DNA from: Mycobacterium sp.
GTDB taxonomy: Bacteria; Actinomycetota; Actinomycetes; Mycobacteriales; Mycobacteriaceae
Assembly: GCA_020438865.1 (NCBI GenBank)
Contig: JAGQTU010000016.1
Span: 29,054-61,949 of the forward strand
DNA length: 32,896 nucleotides
Direction of reading: 5' to 3'
Shown: positions 1 through 6,937 of the stretch, piece by piece
How the letters are laid out: each line of letters begins with the position of its first letter
Position numbering within the stretch: position 1 is the stretch's first letter
The notes under the pieces: generated by a model
Databases searched by the model: none
Seen by the model: only the letters and a program-made list of their open reading frames with translations
Told to the model about the DNA's origin: nothing
Program-made: the position numbers and the translations under genes

Positions 1-201
1 TACCTGGTCGCCGACACCGTCGAGTATCCGGTCCAGGTCAACGGCAAGGTGCGCGGGCACATCACCGTCGCGGCCGACGCCGACAACCCGACCGTGCAGG
101 CCGCCGCGTTGGCCGACGACAAGGTGCTGGCGTTTCTGGCCGGCGCGGAACCGAAGAAGGTGATCGTCGTGCCGGGCCGGCTGGTGAACCTGGTGGTATA
201 G
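1..201 (+). CDS. leuS: Leucyl-tRNA synthetase, C-terminal end (partial)
   Basis: The window opens inside a reading frame of 66 codons that ends at a TAG at 199-201. It contains the sequence VNGKVRGHI followed by a short alpha/beta tail ending in [11 protein letters not shown]. This is the C-terminal domain typical of bacterial leucyl-tRNA synthetase, which charges tRNA-Leu in the cytoplasm; the C-terminal domain contacts the tRNA elbow. The catalytic and editing domains lie outside the window. The identification is supported by context: a MarR regulator, a GntR regulator and an F420-type oxidoreductase follow, as I recall for leuS in M. tuberculosis (Rv0041 to Rv0044c). Confidence 0.93.
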   Translation, partial: YLVADTVEYPVQVNGKVRGHITVAADADNPTVQAAALADDKVLAFLAGAEPKKVIVVPGRLVNLVV

Positions 202-253
202 CGGGGAGAGGAGACCGTTGCCCGAGATCGCCGCCCCACCCGCCGGGCCCACG

Positions 254-259
254 TACCAT
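254..259 (+). promoter_or_regulatory. -10 box of a leaderless transcript (peptidase gene)
   Basis: TACCAT fits the mycobacterial -10 pattern TANNNT and ends 7 bases before the ATG at 267. Transcription would start at or next to the start codon. This favours ATG 267 over the in-frame ATG at 258, which overlaps the -10 box itself. Confidence 0.5.
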
Positions 260-266
260 GCCGTTC

Positions 267-932
267 ATGGGTGTCCGGCGGTTAGCCAGCGGTAAGGGCC
301 GCGTGCTGGCGCTGGCTGTCTCGGTCGCGCTGTCGGCCGCCGTGATCTACGTCCAGAGCACCGAGCATCCGACCCACGTCCAGGCGCAGGCCGCCGCCCC
401 CGCACCCCCGACGATGGCGCCGCCGGCGGCCGCTCCGCAGCCCGTCCCCGCCTCGCAGGCGGACCTGCTGGCCGCCAGTGCGCCGGTCGCCGCCCAGGAC
501 TACCAGCTGGCCCTGCCGCGCGGCATCGCCCCCGAACAGGGCCTCCAGGTCAAGACCATCTGGGTGGCCCGGGCCATCAGCACGCTGTACCCACAGATCA
601 CCACCATCGGCGGCTACCGCCAGGACCCGCTGAAATGGCACCCCAACGGGCTGGCCATCGACGTGATGATTCCCGACTACCACAGCCAGGAAGGCATCGA
701 GCTGGGCAACGAGATCGCCGGGCTCGCACTGGCCAACGCGAAACGCTGGGGAGTGCTGCACGTGATCTGGCGGCAGGGCTTCTACCCGGGTATCGGTGCG
801 CCGAGTTGGACGGCGGACTACGGCAACGAGACCGCCAACCACTACGACCATGTCCACATCGCCACCGACGGCGGCGGCTACCCCACCGGGAAAGAGACCT
901 ACTACCTCGGCTCGATGAGCTCCGGGTCCTAG
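267..932 (+). CDS. Secreted M15-like zinc peptidase domain protein
   Basis: Encodes 221 residues. Residues about 10-30 form a signal peptide or membrane anchor, followed by an Ala/Pro-rich linker (about 38-75) and a C-terminal domain (about 80-221). That domain carries HPNGLAID (His125, Asp132) and, near the end, NHYDHVHI (His195 and His197). An H-x6-D followed by H-x-H is the zinc-ligand pattern of the D-Ala-D-Ala carboxypeptidase/M15-like fold, and the whole resembles the ARB_07466-like C-terminal family of actinobacterial secreted proteins. It probably acts on or near peptidoglycan outside the membrane, but the substrate is inferred. An upstream in-frame ATG at 258 would add MPF. The stop codon shares the four bases CTAG (929-932) with the convergent SDR gene. 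Confidence 0.75.
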   Translation: MGVRRLASGKGRVLALAVSVALSAAVIYVQSTEHPTHVQAQAAAPAPPTMAPPAAAPQPVPASQADLLAASAPVAAQDYQLALPRGIAPEQGLQVKTIWVARAISTLYPQITTIGGYRQDPLKWHPNGLAIDVMIPDYHSQEGIELGNEIAGLALANAKRWGVLHVIWRQGFYPGIGAPSWTADYGNETANHYDHVHIATDGGGYPTGKETYYLGSMSSGS

Positions 933-1624
933 CGGCGCGGCCGCGGGCGGACGATCACCTCGTGCACGTGCGCGTCGTCGGGCGCGTTGATGGCCTCGGC
1001 GGTGATCCGGGCGACGGTCTCGGCGCTCAGGAAGCGCGCCGGGTCGTAGTCCCCTCCTTCGTAGGCCACCAGATCGCGCTGCATCTCGGTGTCGACCCGG
1101 CCGGGATGAATGCTGGTGACCCGCAGCAGCGGCTCGTCGGCGCGCAGCGAGTCGGCGAAGGCCCGCAGCGCGAACTTGCTCGCCGAATACGCCGCCAGCC
1201 CCGGCGAAACATTGATGCCCGCACCCGAATTGATGAACACCACCTGTCCGCGCGCGGCCCGCAGTGCCGGCAGCAGCGCCAGTGTGAGGGCCACCGCACC
1301 GGTGACGTTGACATCGAAGGTGGCCCGCCACTGCTCGGGGGTGGATTCGTCGACGCGCCCCGCGTAGGCCACCCCGGCGTTGTGCACCAGCACGTCGAGT
1401 TCGGCGAGCACCTCGGCCGCTGCCTCGATGCCGTCGAGGTCGGTCAGGTCCAGCGGCCAGGTGGGCGCGCCGAGCCGTTCGGCCACGGCGTCGAGGCGCG
1501 CCGACGGGCGGCCGGCCAGCAGCACGGTGTGGGTGGGTGCCAGGGCGGCGGCGATCGCCGCACCGATGCCGCCACTGGCTCCGGTGATCAACGCGGTGCG
1601 TCGGTCCTGCCCGCCGGTCGACAT
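929..1624 (-). CDS. Short-chain dehydrogenase/reductase (SDR family)
   Basis: Encodes 231 residues, a usual length for classical SDR enzymes. The N-terminal cofactor motif TGASGGIG lies at about residues 14-21, the structural motif HNAG at about 86-89, and the catalytic group is the Ser of INSGAG with YSASK downstream. These enzymes use NAD(P)H to interconvert alcohols and ketones in the cytoplasm; the substrate cannot be read from the sequence. It has no obvious operon partner: it converges on the peptidase gene with a 4-base overlap and diverges from the glucosylglycerate hydrolase gene. The start is supported by a -10 box (TAGGGT, 1631-1636) exactly 6 bases upstream, consistent with a leaderless transcript. 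Confidence 0.9.
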   Translation of the reverse strand: MSTGGQDRRTALITGASGGIGAAIAAALAPTHTVLLAGRPSARLDAVAERLGAPTWPLDLTDLDGIEAAAEVLAELDVLVHNAGVAYAGRVDESTPEQWRATFDVNVTGAVALTLALLPALRAARGQVVFINSGAGINVSPGLAAYSASKFALRAFADSLRADEPLLRVTSIHPGRVDTEMQRDLVAYEGGDYDPARFLSAETVARITAEAINAPDDAHVHEVIVRPRPRR

Positions 1625-1630
1625 GCAGTC

Positions 1631-1636
1631 ACCCTA
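1631..1636 (-). promoter_or_regulatory. -10 box of a leaderless transcript (SDR gene)
   Basis: On the minus strand the sequence reads TAGGGT, then 6 bases, then the ATG at 1624. The TANNNT form and the short distance fit a leaderless mycobacterial start. Confidence 0.5.
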
Positions 1637-1676
1637 CCGACCTGCATTCGGCCACAGGGCAACGCAGAATGGATGC

Positions 1677-3017
1677 GTGGCCTTCGACCCGAGCTTCGCG
1701 CCCACGCAGCTCGCTGCCCGCGCGGCCTACCTGCTTCGCGGCAACGACCTGGGCGTGATGACGTCGGCGGCGCCGCTGCTCTATCCGCACATGTGGAGCT
1801 GGGACGCCGCATTCGTCGCGGTCGGCCTGGCGCCGCTGAGCGTGGAGCGGGCCGTGGTCGAACTCGACACCCTGCTCTCGGCCCAGTGGGCCAACGGGAT
1901 GATCCCGCACATCGTGTTCGCCAACGGGGTGGACGGCTACTTCCCCGGCCCGGCGCGCTGGGCGTGCTCGGCCCTGGCCGCGAACGCGCCGCGGCACCGG
2001 CACACCTCCGGCATCACCCAACCGCCGGTACACGCCATCGCGGTGCAACGCATTCTCGACCGGGCGCGCACCCGCGGGCGTTCCACCCGCGCGGTCGCCG
2101 AGGCCTTCCTCGACCGGCGCTGGCCCGATCTGGTCCGCTGGCATCGCTGGCTGGCCGAGGGCCGCGACCAGCAGGGCCATGGCCGGATCACGCTGTATCA
2201 CGGCTGGGAGTCCGGCATGGACAACTCGCCACGCTGGGATGCCCCGTACGCAAACGTGATTCCGGGCAACGTCCCGGAGTACCAGCGCGAGGACAACAGC
2301 ATCATCACCGATTCCAGCCAGCGCCCCACGGACGGCGAGTACGACCGGTACCTGTGGCTGTTGGAGGAGATGAAGACGGCCGGCTACGACGACCAGTTGC
2401 TGCCCAAGGTGATGAGCTTCGCCGTCGAGGACGTGTTCGTCTCGGCGATCTTCTCGGTGGCCTGCGATGTGCTGGCCAACATCGGGGAGGACTACAAACG
2501 CCCGCGCGCCGATGTGCGGGACCTCTACGCCTGGGCCGAGCGGTTCCGCGCCGGGGTGGTCGAGACGACCGACGAGCGGACCGGCGCAGCAAGGGATTTC
2601 GACGTCCGGGCCGGCAAGTGGATCGCCACCGAGACCGCGGCCCAGTTCGCGCCGCTGCTGTGCGGCGGCCTGCCGCACGAGCAGGAGCGCACGCTACTGA
2701 AAGTCCTTGAGGGCCCGCGGTTCTGCGGACATCCGGACCTGAAGTTCGCGCTGATCCCCTCGACGTCGCCGGTGTCCAAGGACTTCCGGCCGCGCGAATA
2801 CTGGCGGGGACCGGTGTGGCCGGTGCTGACGTGGCTGTTCTCCTGGGCCTTCGCCCGGCGGGGCTGGTCGGAGCGCTCGCTGCTGCTGCGCCGGGAAGGG
2901 TTGCGCCAGGCCAGCGACGGGACTTTCGCCGAGTACTACGAGCCGTTCACCGGGGAACCGCTGGGCAGCATGCAGCAGTCGTGGACCGCCGCGGCCGTCT
3001 TGGATTGGCTTGGCTAG
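1677..3017 (+). CDS. ggH: Glucosylglycerate hydrolase (GH63)
   Basis: Encodes 446 residues from a GTG start. I recall that the M. hassiacum enzyme (family GH63) is about this length and uses Asp43, Asp182 and Glu419. Counting from GTG 1677, residue 43 is Asp in WSWDAAF, residue 182 is Asp in GMDNSPRWD and residue 419 is Glu in TFAEYYEP. This fixes both the function and the start. The enzyme hydrolyses glucosylglycerate to glucose and glycerate and is linked to recovery from nitrogen starvation in rapidly growing mycobacteria. No signal peptide is visible, so it should be cytoplasmic. The frame stays open well upstream of 1677, but that part is antisense to the SDR gene. A weak -10-like CAGAAT ends 6 bases before the GTG. 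The stop codon overlaps the convergent MarR gene by four bases (CTAG). Confidence 0.88.
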   Translation: MAFDPSFAPTQLAARAAYLLRGNDLGVMTSAAPLLYPHMWSWDAAFVAVGLAPLSVERAVVELDTLLSAQWANGMIPHIVFANGVDGYFPGPARWACSALAANAPRHRHTSGITQPPVHAIAVQRILDRARTRGRSTRAVAEAFLDRRWPDLVRWHRWLAEGRDQQGHGRITLYHGWESGMDNSPRWDAPYANVIPGNVPEYQREDNSIITDSSQRPTDGEYDRYLWLLEEMKTAGYDDQLLPKVMSFAVEDVFVSAIFSVACDVLANIGEDYKRPRADVRDLYAWAERFRAGVVETTDERTGAARDFDVRAGKWIATETAAQFAPLLCGGLPHEQERTLLKVLEGPRFCGHPDLKFALIPSTSPVSKDFRPREYWRGPVWPVLTWLFSWAFARRGWSERSLLLRREGLRQASDGTFAEYYEPFTGEPLGSMQQSWTAAAVLDWLG

Positions 3018-3475
3018 TCCTGGTTTTCGGACTGGGTGGCGAGGCGCTCCAGCGGGGCCAGCGCCCTGGCCAGGGTGTCGCGCTCCTCGTCGGTGAGCTT
3101 GCCGAGCATCGACTCCAGATTGGCGCGCCGGACGGCCAGCGCCTCGCGGTGCCGCAACAGGCCTTCGGGGGTCACCTCGACCAGGACGGCGCGCAGATCC
3201 GAGGGATCGCGGGAACGTTTGACCAGGCCGAGCTTCTCCAGCCGGCGGATCGCCACGGTGGTGGTGGGGGTGCGCACCCGCTCGCGGGCGGCCAGCTCGG
3301 TCATCCGGATCGGACCCTGATCGAGCAGGGTCAGCAGGATCGACAACTGGGCGAGGGTGAGGTCTGGGCCGTCGGCGCCGCGATGGTCGCCGCGGCGCAG
3401 CACCGAGAAGAGCTTGGAGAGAACCCGCTGCAGGTCCGCCGACAAGTCGGCGAGCTGCGGTTCGGCCTCAATCAT
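3014..3475 (-). CDS. MarR-family transcriptional regulator
   Basis: Encodes 153 residues. A winged helix-turn-helix spans about residues 38-108: LAQLSILLTLLDQGPIRMTEL, then a recognition helix region RVRTPTTTVAIRRLEKLGLVKR, then the wing DPSDLRAVLVEVTPEG. Helices at both ends would form the dimer interface. MarR proteins are homodimeric, usually ligand-responsive repressors. The position near leuS matches Rv0042c of M. tuberculosis as I recall. A -10-like TAGACT (3484-3489, minus strand) lies 8 bases before the ATG, so the transcript probably has almost no leader. The regulator is read in the same direction as the ABC importer upstream of it, but a strong hairpin separates them. Its target and ligand are unknown. 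Confidence 0.9.
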   Translation of the reverse strand: MIEAEPQLADLSADLQRVLSKLFSVLRRGDHRGADGPDLTLAQLSILLTLLDQGPIRMTELAARERVRTPTTTVAIRRLEKLGLVKRSRDPSDLRAVLVEVTPEGLLRHREALAVRRANLESMLGKLTDEERDTLARALAPLERLATQSENQD

Positions 3476-3552
3476 AGTTCGCTAGTCTAACCTGTGCTCC
3501 CGCGTCAATTGGCGGGTTGAGCCATGTCGCGCCCGCGAACCTCGATTTGGGG

Positions 3553-3580
3553 CTCTCCCAGGTCAGAGCACCTGGGAGAG
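3553..3580. terminator. Perfect 11-bp hairpin overlapping the ABC ATPase stop codon
   Basis: CTCTCCCAGGT (3553-3563) is the exact reverse complement of ACCTGGGAGAG (3570-3580), with a 6-base loop. On the minus strand, the last codons and the TGA stop (3563-3565) of the ABC ATPase gene lie inside the stem and loop. There is no U-tract after it, which is common for mycobacterial terminators. It probably ends the importer transcript before the MarR gene. Confidence 0.7.
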
Positions 3581-4306
3581 GAACCGCTGCAGCCGGTCGG
3601 TTTGTGCCGCGGTGAAGATCTGCTCCGGCGGCCCGGACTCGATCACGGTGCCGTGGTCCATGAACACCACCGAGTCGGCGGTCGACCGGGCGAAGCCCAT
3701 CTCGTGGGTGACCACCACCATCGTCATGCCGTCGGCGCCCAGTTCGGCGATCAGCGCCAGGATCCCCTTGACGAGTTCGGGGTCGAGCGCCGAGGTGGCC
3801 TCGTCGAAGAACATCACCTGCGGCGCCATCGCGAGGGCGCGGGCGATCGCGACCCGTTGCTGCTGGCCGCCGGACAGCGTGCCCGGCCGGGCGTCGGCCT
3901 TGTGCCGCAGGCCGACCTTCTCGAGTTGGGTCAGCGCGAGTTCGCGGGCTTCCCCGGCCGACAGTCGCTTGAGCCTGCGGGGTCCCAGGGTCACGTTGTC
4001 CAGCACGCTCTTGTGTGGGAACAGGTTGAACTGCTGGAACACCATGCCGATGCGCTGGCGCAGCTTGTCGGGATCGTCGTGCAGCACCGAGCGCCCGTCG
4101 AGCAGGATGTCGCCGCGGTCGGGTTCGTAGAGGCGGTTCAGGGTGCGCAGCAGCGTGGACTTGCCCGACCCGGAGGGGCCGATGACCGCCGCGGTGCTGC
4201 CGGCCGGAACGTCGATGTCCACCCCGCGCAGCACGGCGTTGTTGCCGAACGCGAGGTGAATGTCCGTGGCCGCCAACGACACCGGCTCCGACCGCGGCTG
4301 CGCCAT
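3563..4306 (-). CDS. ABC importer ATPase, polar amino-acid (GlnQ) type
   Basis: Encodes 247 residues, the normal size for GlnQ/HisP-type ATPases. All nucleotide-binding motifs are present in order: Walker A GPSGSGKST, Q-loop MVFQQFNLFPH, signature LSGGQQQRVAIARAL, Walker B VMFFDEATSALD and the H-loop in VVVTHEMGF. It powers uptake of a polar amino acid through the fused binding protein-permease encoded just upstream. The two genes overlap by one base (TGATG at 4304-4308), indicating translational coupling. The substrate is probably glutamine, glutamate or a similar amino acid by family, but this is inference. Confidence 0.92.
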   Translation of the reverse strand: MAQPRSEPVSLAATDIHLAFGNNAVLRGVDIDVPAGSTAAVIGPSGSGKSTLLRTLNRLYEPDRGDILLDGRSVLHDDPDKLRQRIGMVFQQFNLFPHKSVLDNVTLGPRRLKRLSAGEARELALTQLEKVGLRHKADARPGTLSGGQQQRVAIARALAMAPQVMFFDEATSALDPELVKGILALIAELGADGMTMVVVTHEMGFARSTADSVVFMDHGTVIESGPPEQIFTAAQTDRLQRFLSQVL

Positions 4307-6078
4307 CACACCATCTCCTGGCTCGCGGTCATCGGGTCGAACGGATCCTCCGCCGCCGCCGGCCGCCCACGGCGCAGCCGACCGTCGATGTAGTTGACCA
4401 GGTGCGTCAGCGGGATCGTCAACAACAGGTAGAACAGGCCGGCCGCCACCAGCGGGGACAGGTTGCCGGTCTGGGCGTTGAGGTCGCGGCCGACCTGGAA
4501 CAGCTCGCGCTGGCTGGCCACCAGTCCCAGGAAGTACACCAGCGAGGACGCCTTGAGCAGCGAGATGAACTGGTTCACCAGCGCGGGCAGCACCCGTCGC
4601 ACACCCTGGGGCACCACCACCAACCGCATCGACGAGGCGTAGCTGAAGCCGAGCGCGCGGGAGGCCTCGAGTTGTCCGGCCTCCACGCTCTGGATGCCGG
4701 AGCGGAAGATCTCGCCGATGTAGGCCGCGGCCATCAGTCCGAGGGCCGCGATCCCCAGCGGGTAGGGGTTGTTTCCGGTCAGCCCGCCGACGACGGGCCC
4801 GACGCCCAGCCCGATCAGCAGGATGATCACCACCTCGGGCAGGCCGCGGAAGATGTCGGTGTAGATCCGCGCGGGCCACCGCAGCCAGCGCGCCCGGGAG
4901 ATGCCGGCGACGGCCAGCACCATGCCGAGCAGCAGACCGATGATGCTGGCGCTGAAGGTCAGGATCAGCGTGTTGGGCAGGCCGGTGCGGAACAGGTCCG
5001 GGATGGCCTTCTTGTAGAGCTCCCAGTCCAGGAACGACGACCGCAGTTGGCTGAGCACGGATTTCGGCGCGACCGGCGCCGCGGCGGGCTTCTGCCGGCT
5101 GGCGGCGATTGCGGCGAAGTCCGGAAGTTGGGGCACCGGCGCGGCTTTGGATCCCGGTTTCCAGCCGGGCGGCAGCGCCCGTGGCACCCACTCGGAGTAC
5201 AGCCGCGACCAGGTGCCGTCGGCGATGACGGCGTCCAGGCCGGCGTTGAGCGCGTCGATCAGCGGTCGGTTCTCGGTGGCCACCGCGTAAGCCACGAAAT
5301 TGTCCAGGCTGAAGGTGTTCTCGACGATTACCGCGGGGTCGCCGGCGCGCACCGTGCCCTGGGCCTGCTGCGACGGCGCCGCCCAGGCGTCGATCTGCCG
5401 GGTCTTGAGGCTGGCGTAGACGGTGTTGTAGTCGGGGAATTTCACCGGCTGCAGGTGGAGGGTGTCGATGACGTAGGACTCCTGCACGGTGCCCTGCACG
5501 ACGCCGATGCGCTGGCCGGGCCCGAGTTCGTCGAAGCCGGTGATCGACGAGCCGGACGGCACCACCAGGGAGAAGTAGCCGAAGTCGTAGCCGTTGGTGA
5601 ATCCGACGGTGCGGCGGCGGGCATCGGTGGTGGTGATCGAGGACGAACCGACGTCGAACCGGCGGGCGGCGACCTGGGCGAGCAGCCCGGAGAACTCGGT
5701 GCCGACGAAGGTGACCTTCAGCCCGAGCTTGTCGGCGATCGCGCGCAGCAATTCGTTGTCGAAGCCGGTGAACTGTCCCTGCGAGTTGATGCAGATGCTC
5801 GGCGGCGCGTCCGAGAGGGTGCCGACGGTCAGCGTGTCCGGGGTGATCAGCCGCAGCGCGTCGAGGTTGACGGCGCTGAGCGGCTCGGTCGTGGCGGTCG
5901 TGTACTTGTCCTCGTCGGGACCTTTGGCGGCGGCGGCAAGGTTGGTGGGTAGGGCACTGGCGGACTGCTCGCCGGGTGGGGCGCACTGGTCGGCGCCGGC
6001 CGGCGCCGTCGGGGCCAGACCGAGCACCAGCAGCAGCACGATCAGCGCTGCAGGCAACCGGCGAAGGAAGGAGGCCAT
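4306..6078 (-). CDS. Fused amino-acid binding protein and ABC permease
   Basis: Encodes 590 residues and joins two proteins that are usually separate. Residues 1-30 are a Sec-type signal peptide. There is no lipobox: a Cys follows at about position 32 in ADQC, not in an L-A-G-C context. Residues about 80-310 form a family 3 solute-binding domain (DTLTVGTLSDAPPSICIN, FTGFDNELLRAIADKLG, VGSSSITTTDARR). An Ala/Pro linker leads to a HisM-type permease (about 360-575) with several membrane segments and an EAA-like loop (EASRALGFSYASSMRLVVVPQ). Tethering the binding domain to the channel is known in some Gram-positive importers; a permease dimer would carry two binding domains. The start is favoured by TACGTT (6086-6091), 7 bases upstream. 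The frame extends further upstream but there overlaps the GntR gene. Confidence 0.9.
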   Translation of the reverse strand: MASFLRRLPAALIVLLLVLGLAPTAPAGADQCAPPGEQSASALPTNLAAAAKGPDEDKYTTATTEPLSAVNLDALRLITPDTLTVGTLSDAPPSICINSQGQFTGFDNELLRAIADKLGLKVTFVGTEFSGLLAQVAARRFDVGSSSITTTDARRRTVGFTNGYDFGYFSLVVPSGSSITGFDELGPGQRIGVVQGTVQESYVIDTLHLQPVKFPDYNTVYASLKTRQIDAWAAPSQQAQGTVRAGDPAVIVENTFSLDNFVAYAVATENRPLIDALNAGLDAVIADGTWSRLYSEWVPRALPPGWKPGSKAAPVPQLPDFAAIAASRQKPAAAPVAPKSVLSQLRSSFLDWELYKKAIPDLFRTGLPNTLILTFSASIIGLLLGMVLAVAGISRARWLRWPARIYTDIFRGLPEVVIILLIGLGVGPVVGGLTGNNPYPLGIAALGLMAAAYIGEIFRSGIQSVEAGQLEASRALGFSYASSMRLVVVPQGVRRVLPALVNQFISLLKASSLVYFLGLVASQRELFQVGRDLNAQTGNLSPLVAAGLFYLLLTIPLTHLVNYIDGRLRRGRPAAAEDPFDPMTASQEMV

Positions 6079-6085
6079 CACTAGC

Positions 6086-6091
6086 AACGTA
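6086..6091 (-). promoter_or_regulatory. -10 box of a leaderless transcript (ABC importer)
   Basis: Minus strand TACGTT lies 7 bases before the ATG at 6078, matching TANNNT and the leaderless spacing. The box sits in the 47-base gap after the GntR gene, so the importer probably has its own promoter. Confidence 0.5.
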
Positions 6092-6125
6092 GCGGCGTGC
6101 GGGCGGGGGGCACGCCTTGGGATCA

Positions 6126-6788
6126 CTAGGAGTCCAAGTCGGTGAAGACGCCGCGGCGATCCAGGTCGGCGATCAACAGGTCGGCCATCACGTCGGCGCG
6201 GTCGACGCAGGCCCGCCGCGCACCGGCCGGGTTCTTGCGCAGGATCGCCGCGTACTCGACTTCGAGCATCGGCAGGAGGCGACTCTTGTTGTCCTCCAAC
6301 TCCGCCCAGAAGTTCCACGGCATGAAGCTGCGCGACGAGCGGATCGTCGCGGTCAGCCGCGGTCCGGCGTAGGCCGCGATGACGACATCGCGGAATCTCT
6401 CCGCGCCTTCGACGAAGGTCCGGGGACCGCCGGCGTTTCGCATGATCGTCATCGCGCCGTCGAGCTCGTCGAGTACCTCGGGCCGGGATTCGGCGGCCGC
6501 CCGAGCGGAGACCGCACCGGTCAGCAGGCCGTGGACCTCGTGATGCTCGCGCAGGGTGGCCTCGTCGAACCGCTGCACGAAGGCGCCGCGGTGGTACCGG
6601 GTCTCCAGGATGCCGTCATGTTCGAGCTGCACCAGCGCCTCCTGCACCGGGACGCGGCTGACCCCCAGCGCCGCGGTGATCTCATTGCGGTCCACCCGGT
6701 CGCCGGTCCGCAGCCGACCGGTCAGCAGCAGCTCGAGGATGTGGGCGACGACCTGGTCTTTTTCCTTGACCCCATACTTCTTGGGCAT
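6126..6788 (-). CDS. GntR-family transcriptional regulator (FadR/FCD type)
   Basis: Encodes 220 residues. The N-terminal winged helix spans about residues 10-75 and contains the GntR hallmark RTGDRVDRNEITAALGVSRVPVQEALVQLEHDGILE. The C-terminal part (about 85-215) is helical, with EVHGLLTGAVSARAAA typical of the FCD ligand domain. It is a likely one-component repressor that responds to a small organic acid. It is transcribed divergently from the P450 gene across 149 bases holding two dyads, so it probably controls that P450 and itself. Its place between the MarR gene and the F420-type oxidoreductase matches Rv0043c of M. tuberculosis as I recall. The start at MPKKYGVKEKDQ agrees with the family; a longer in-frame extension looks non-coding. 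Confidence 0.9.
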   Translation of the reverse strand: MPKKYGVKEKDQVVAHILELLLTGRLRTGDRVDRNEITAALGVSRVPVQEALVQLEHDGILETRYHRGAFVQRFDEATLREHHEVHGLLTGAVSARAAAESRPEVLDELDGAMTIMRNAGGPRTFVEGAERFRDVVIAAYAGPRLTATIRSSRSFMPWNFWAELEDNKSRLLPMLEVEYAAILRKNPAGARRACVDRADVMADLLIADLDRRGVFTDLDS

Positions 6789-6872
6789 CGTGCTTTCAGG
6801 TTCTTCCAGGCTCTTTTCGACCGCGCCCGGTCCGGGATGCCGGGACGCACCGGCAATCCTCCCGGTTTCAAC

Positions 6873-6931
6873 GATCGGTGTCGATCGAATGCCCGATTCG
6901 GACCGAACAAGACTGTCAGTCTCGTTACGCT
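6873..6931. promoter_or_regulatory. Divergent control region: two dyads and the P450 -10 box
   Basis: Three elements lie between the GntR and P450 genes. GATCG-GTGT-CGATC (6873-6886) is an inverted repeat. GACTG-T-CAGTC (6911-6921) is an 11-base perfect dyad just upstream of the -10 box TACGCT (6926-6931), which ends 6 bases before the P450 ATG. The second dyad is placed where a bound GntR dimer would block RNA polymerase. Neither dyad is a clear FadR-type consensus, so the assignment is tentative. Confidence 0.45.
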
Positions 6932-6937
6932 CCGGGC

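Noticed and set aside
635-2710. Long plus-strand open frame of 691 codons
   Set aside because: It crosses the peptidase, SDR and GgH genes in the wrong frame, is dominated by Arg/Gly/Pro/Ala, and has no domain signature. High GC content makes such shadow frames common.
4402-5952. Plus-strand open frame opposite the fused binding protein-permease
   Set aside because: Antisense shadow rich in Gln, Asp, Gly and Arg; no start signal and no recognised domain.
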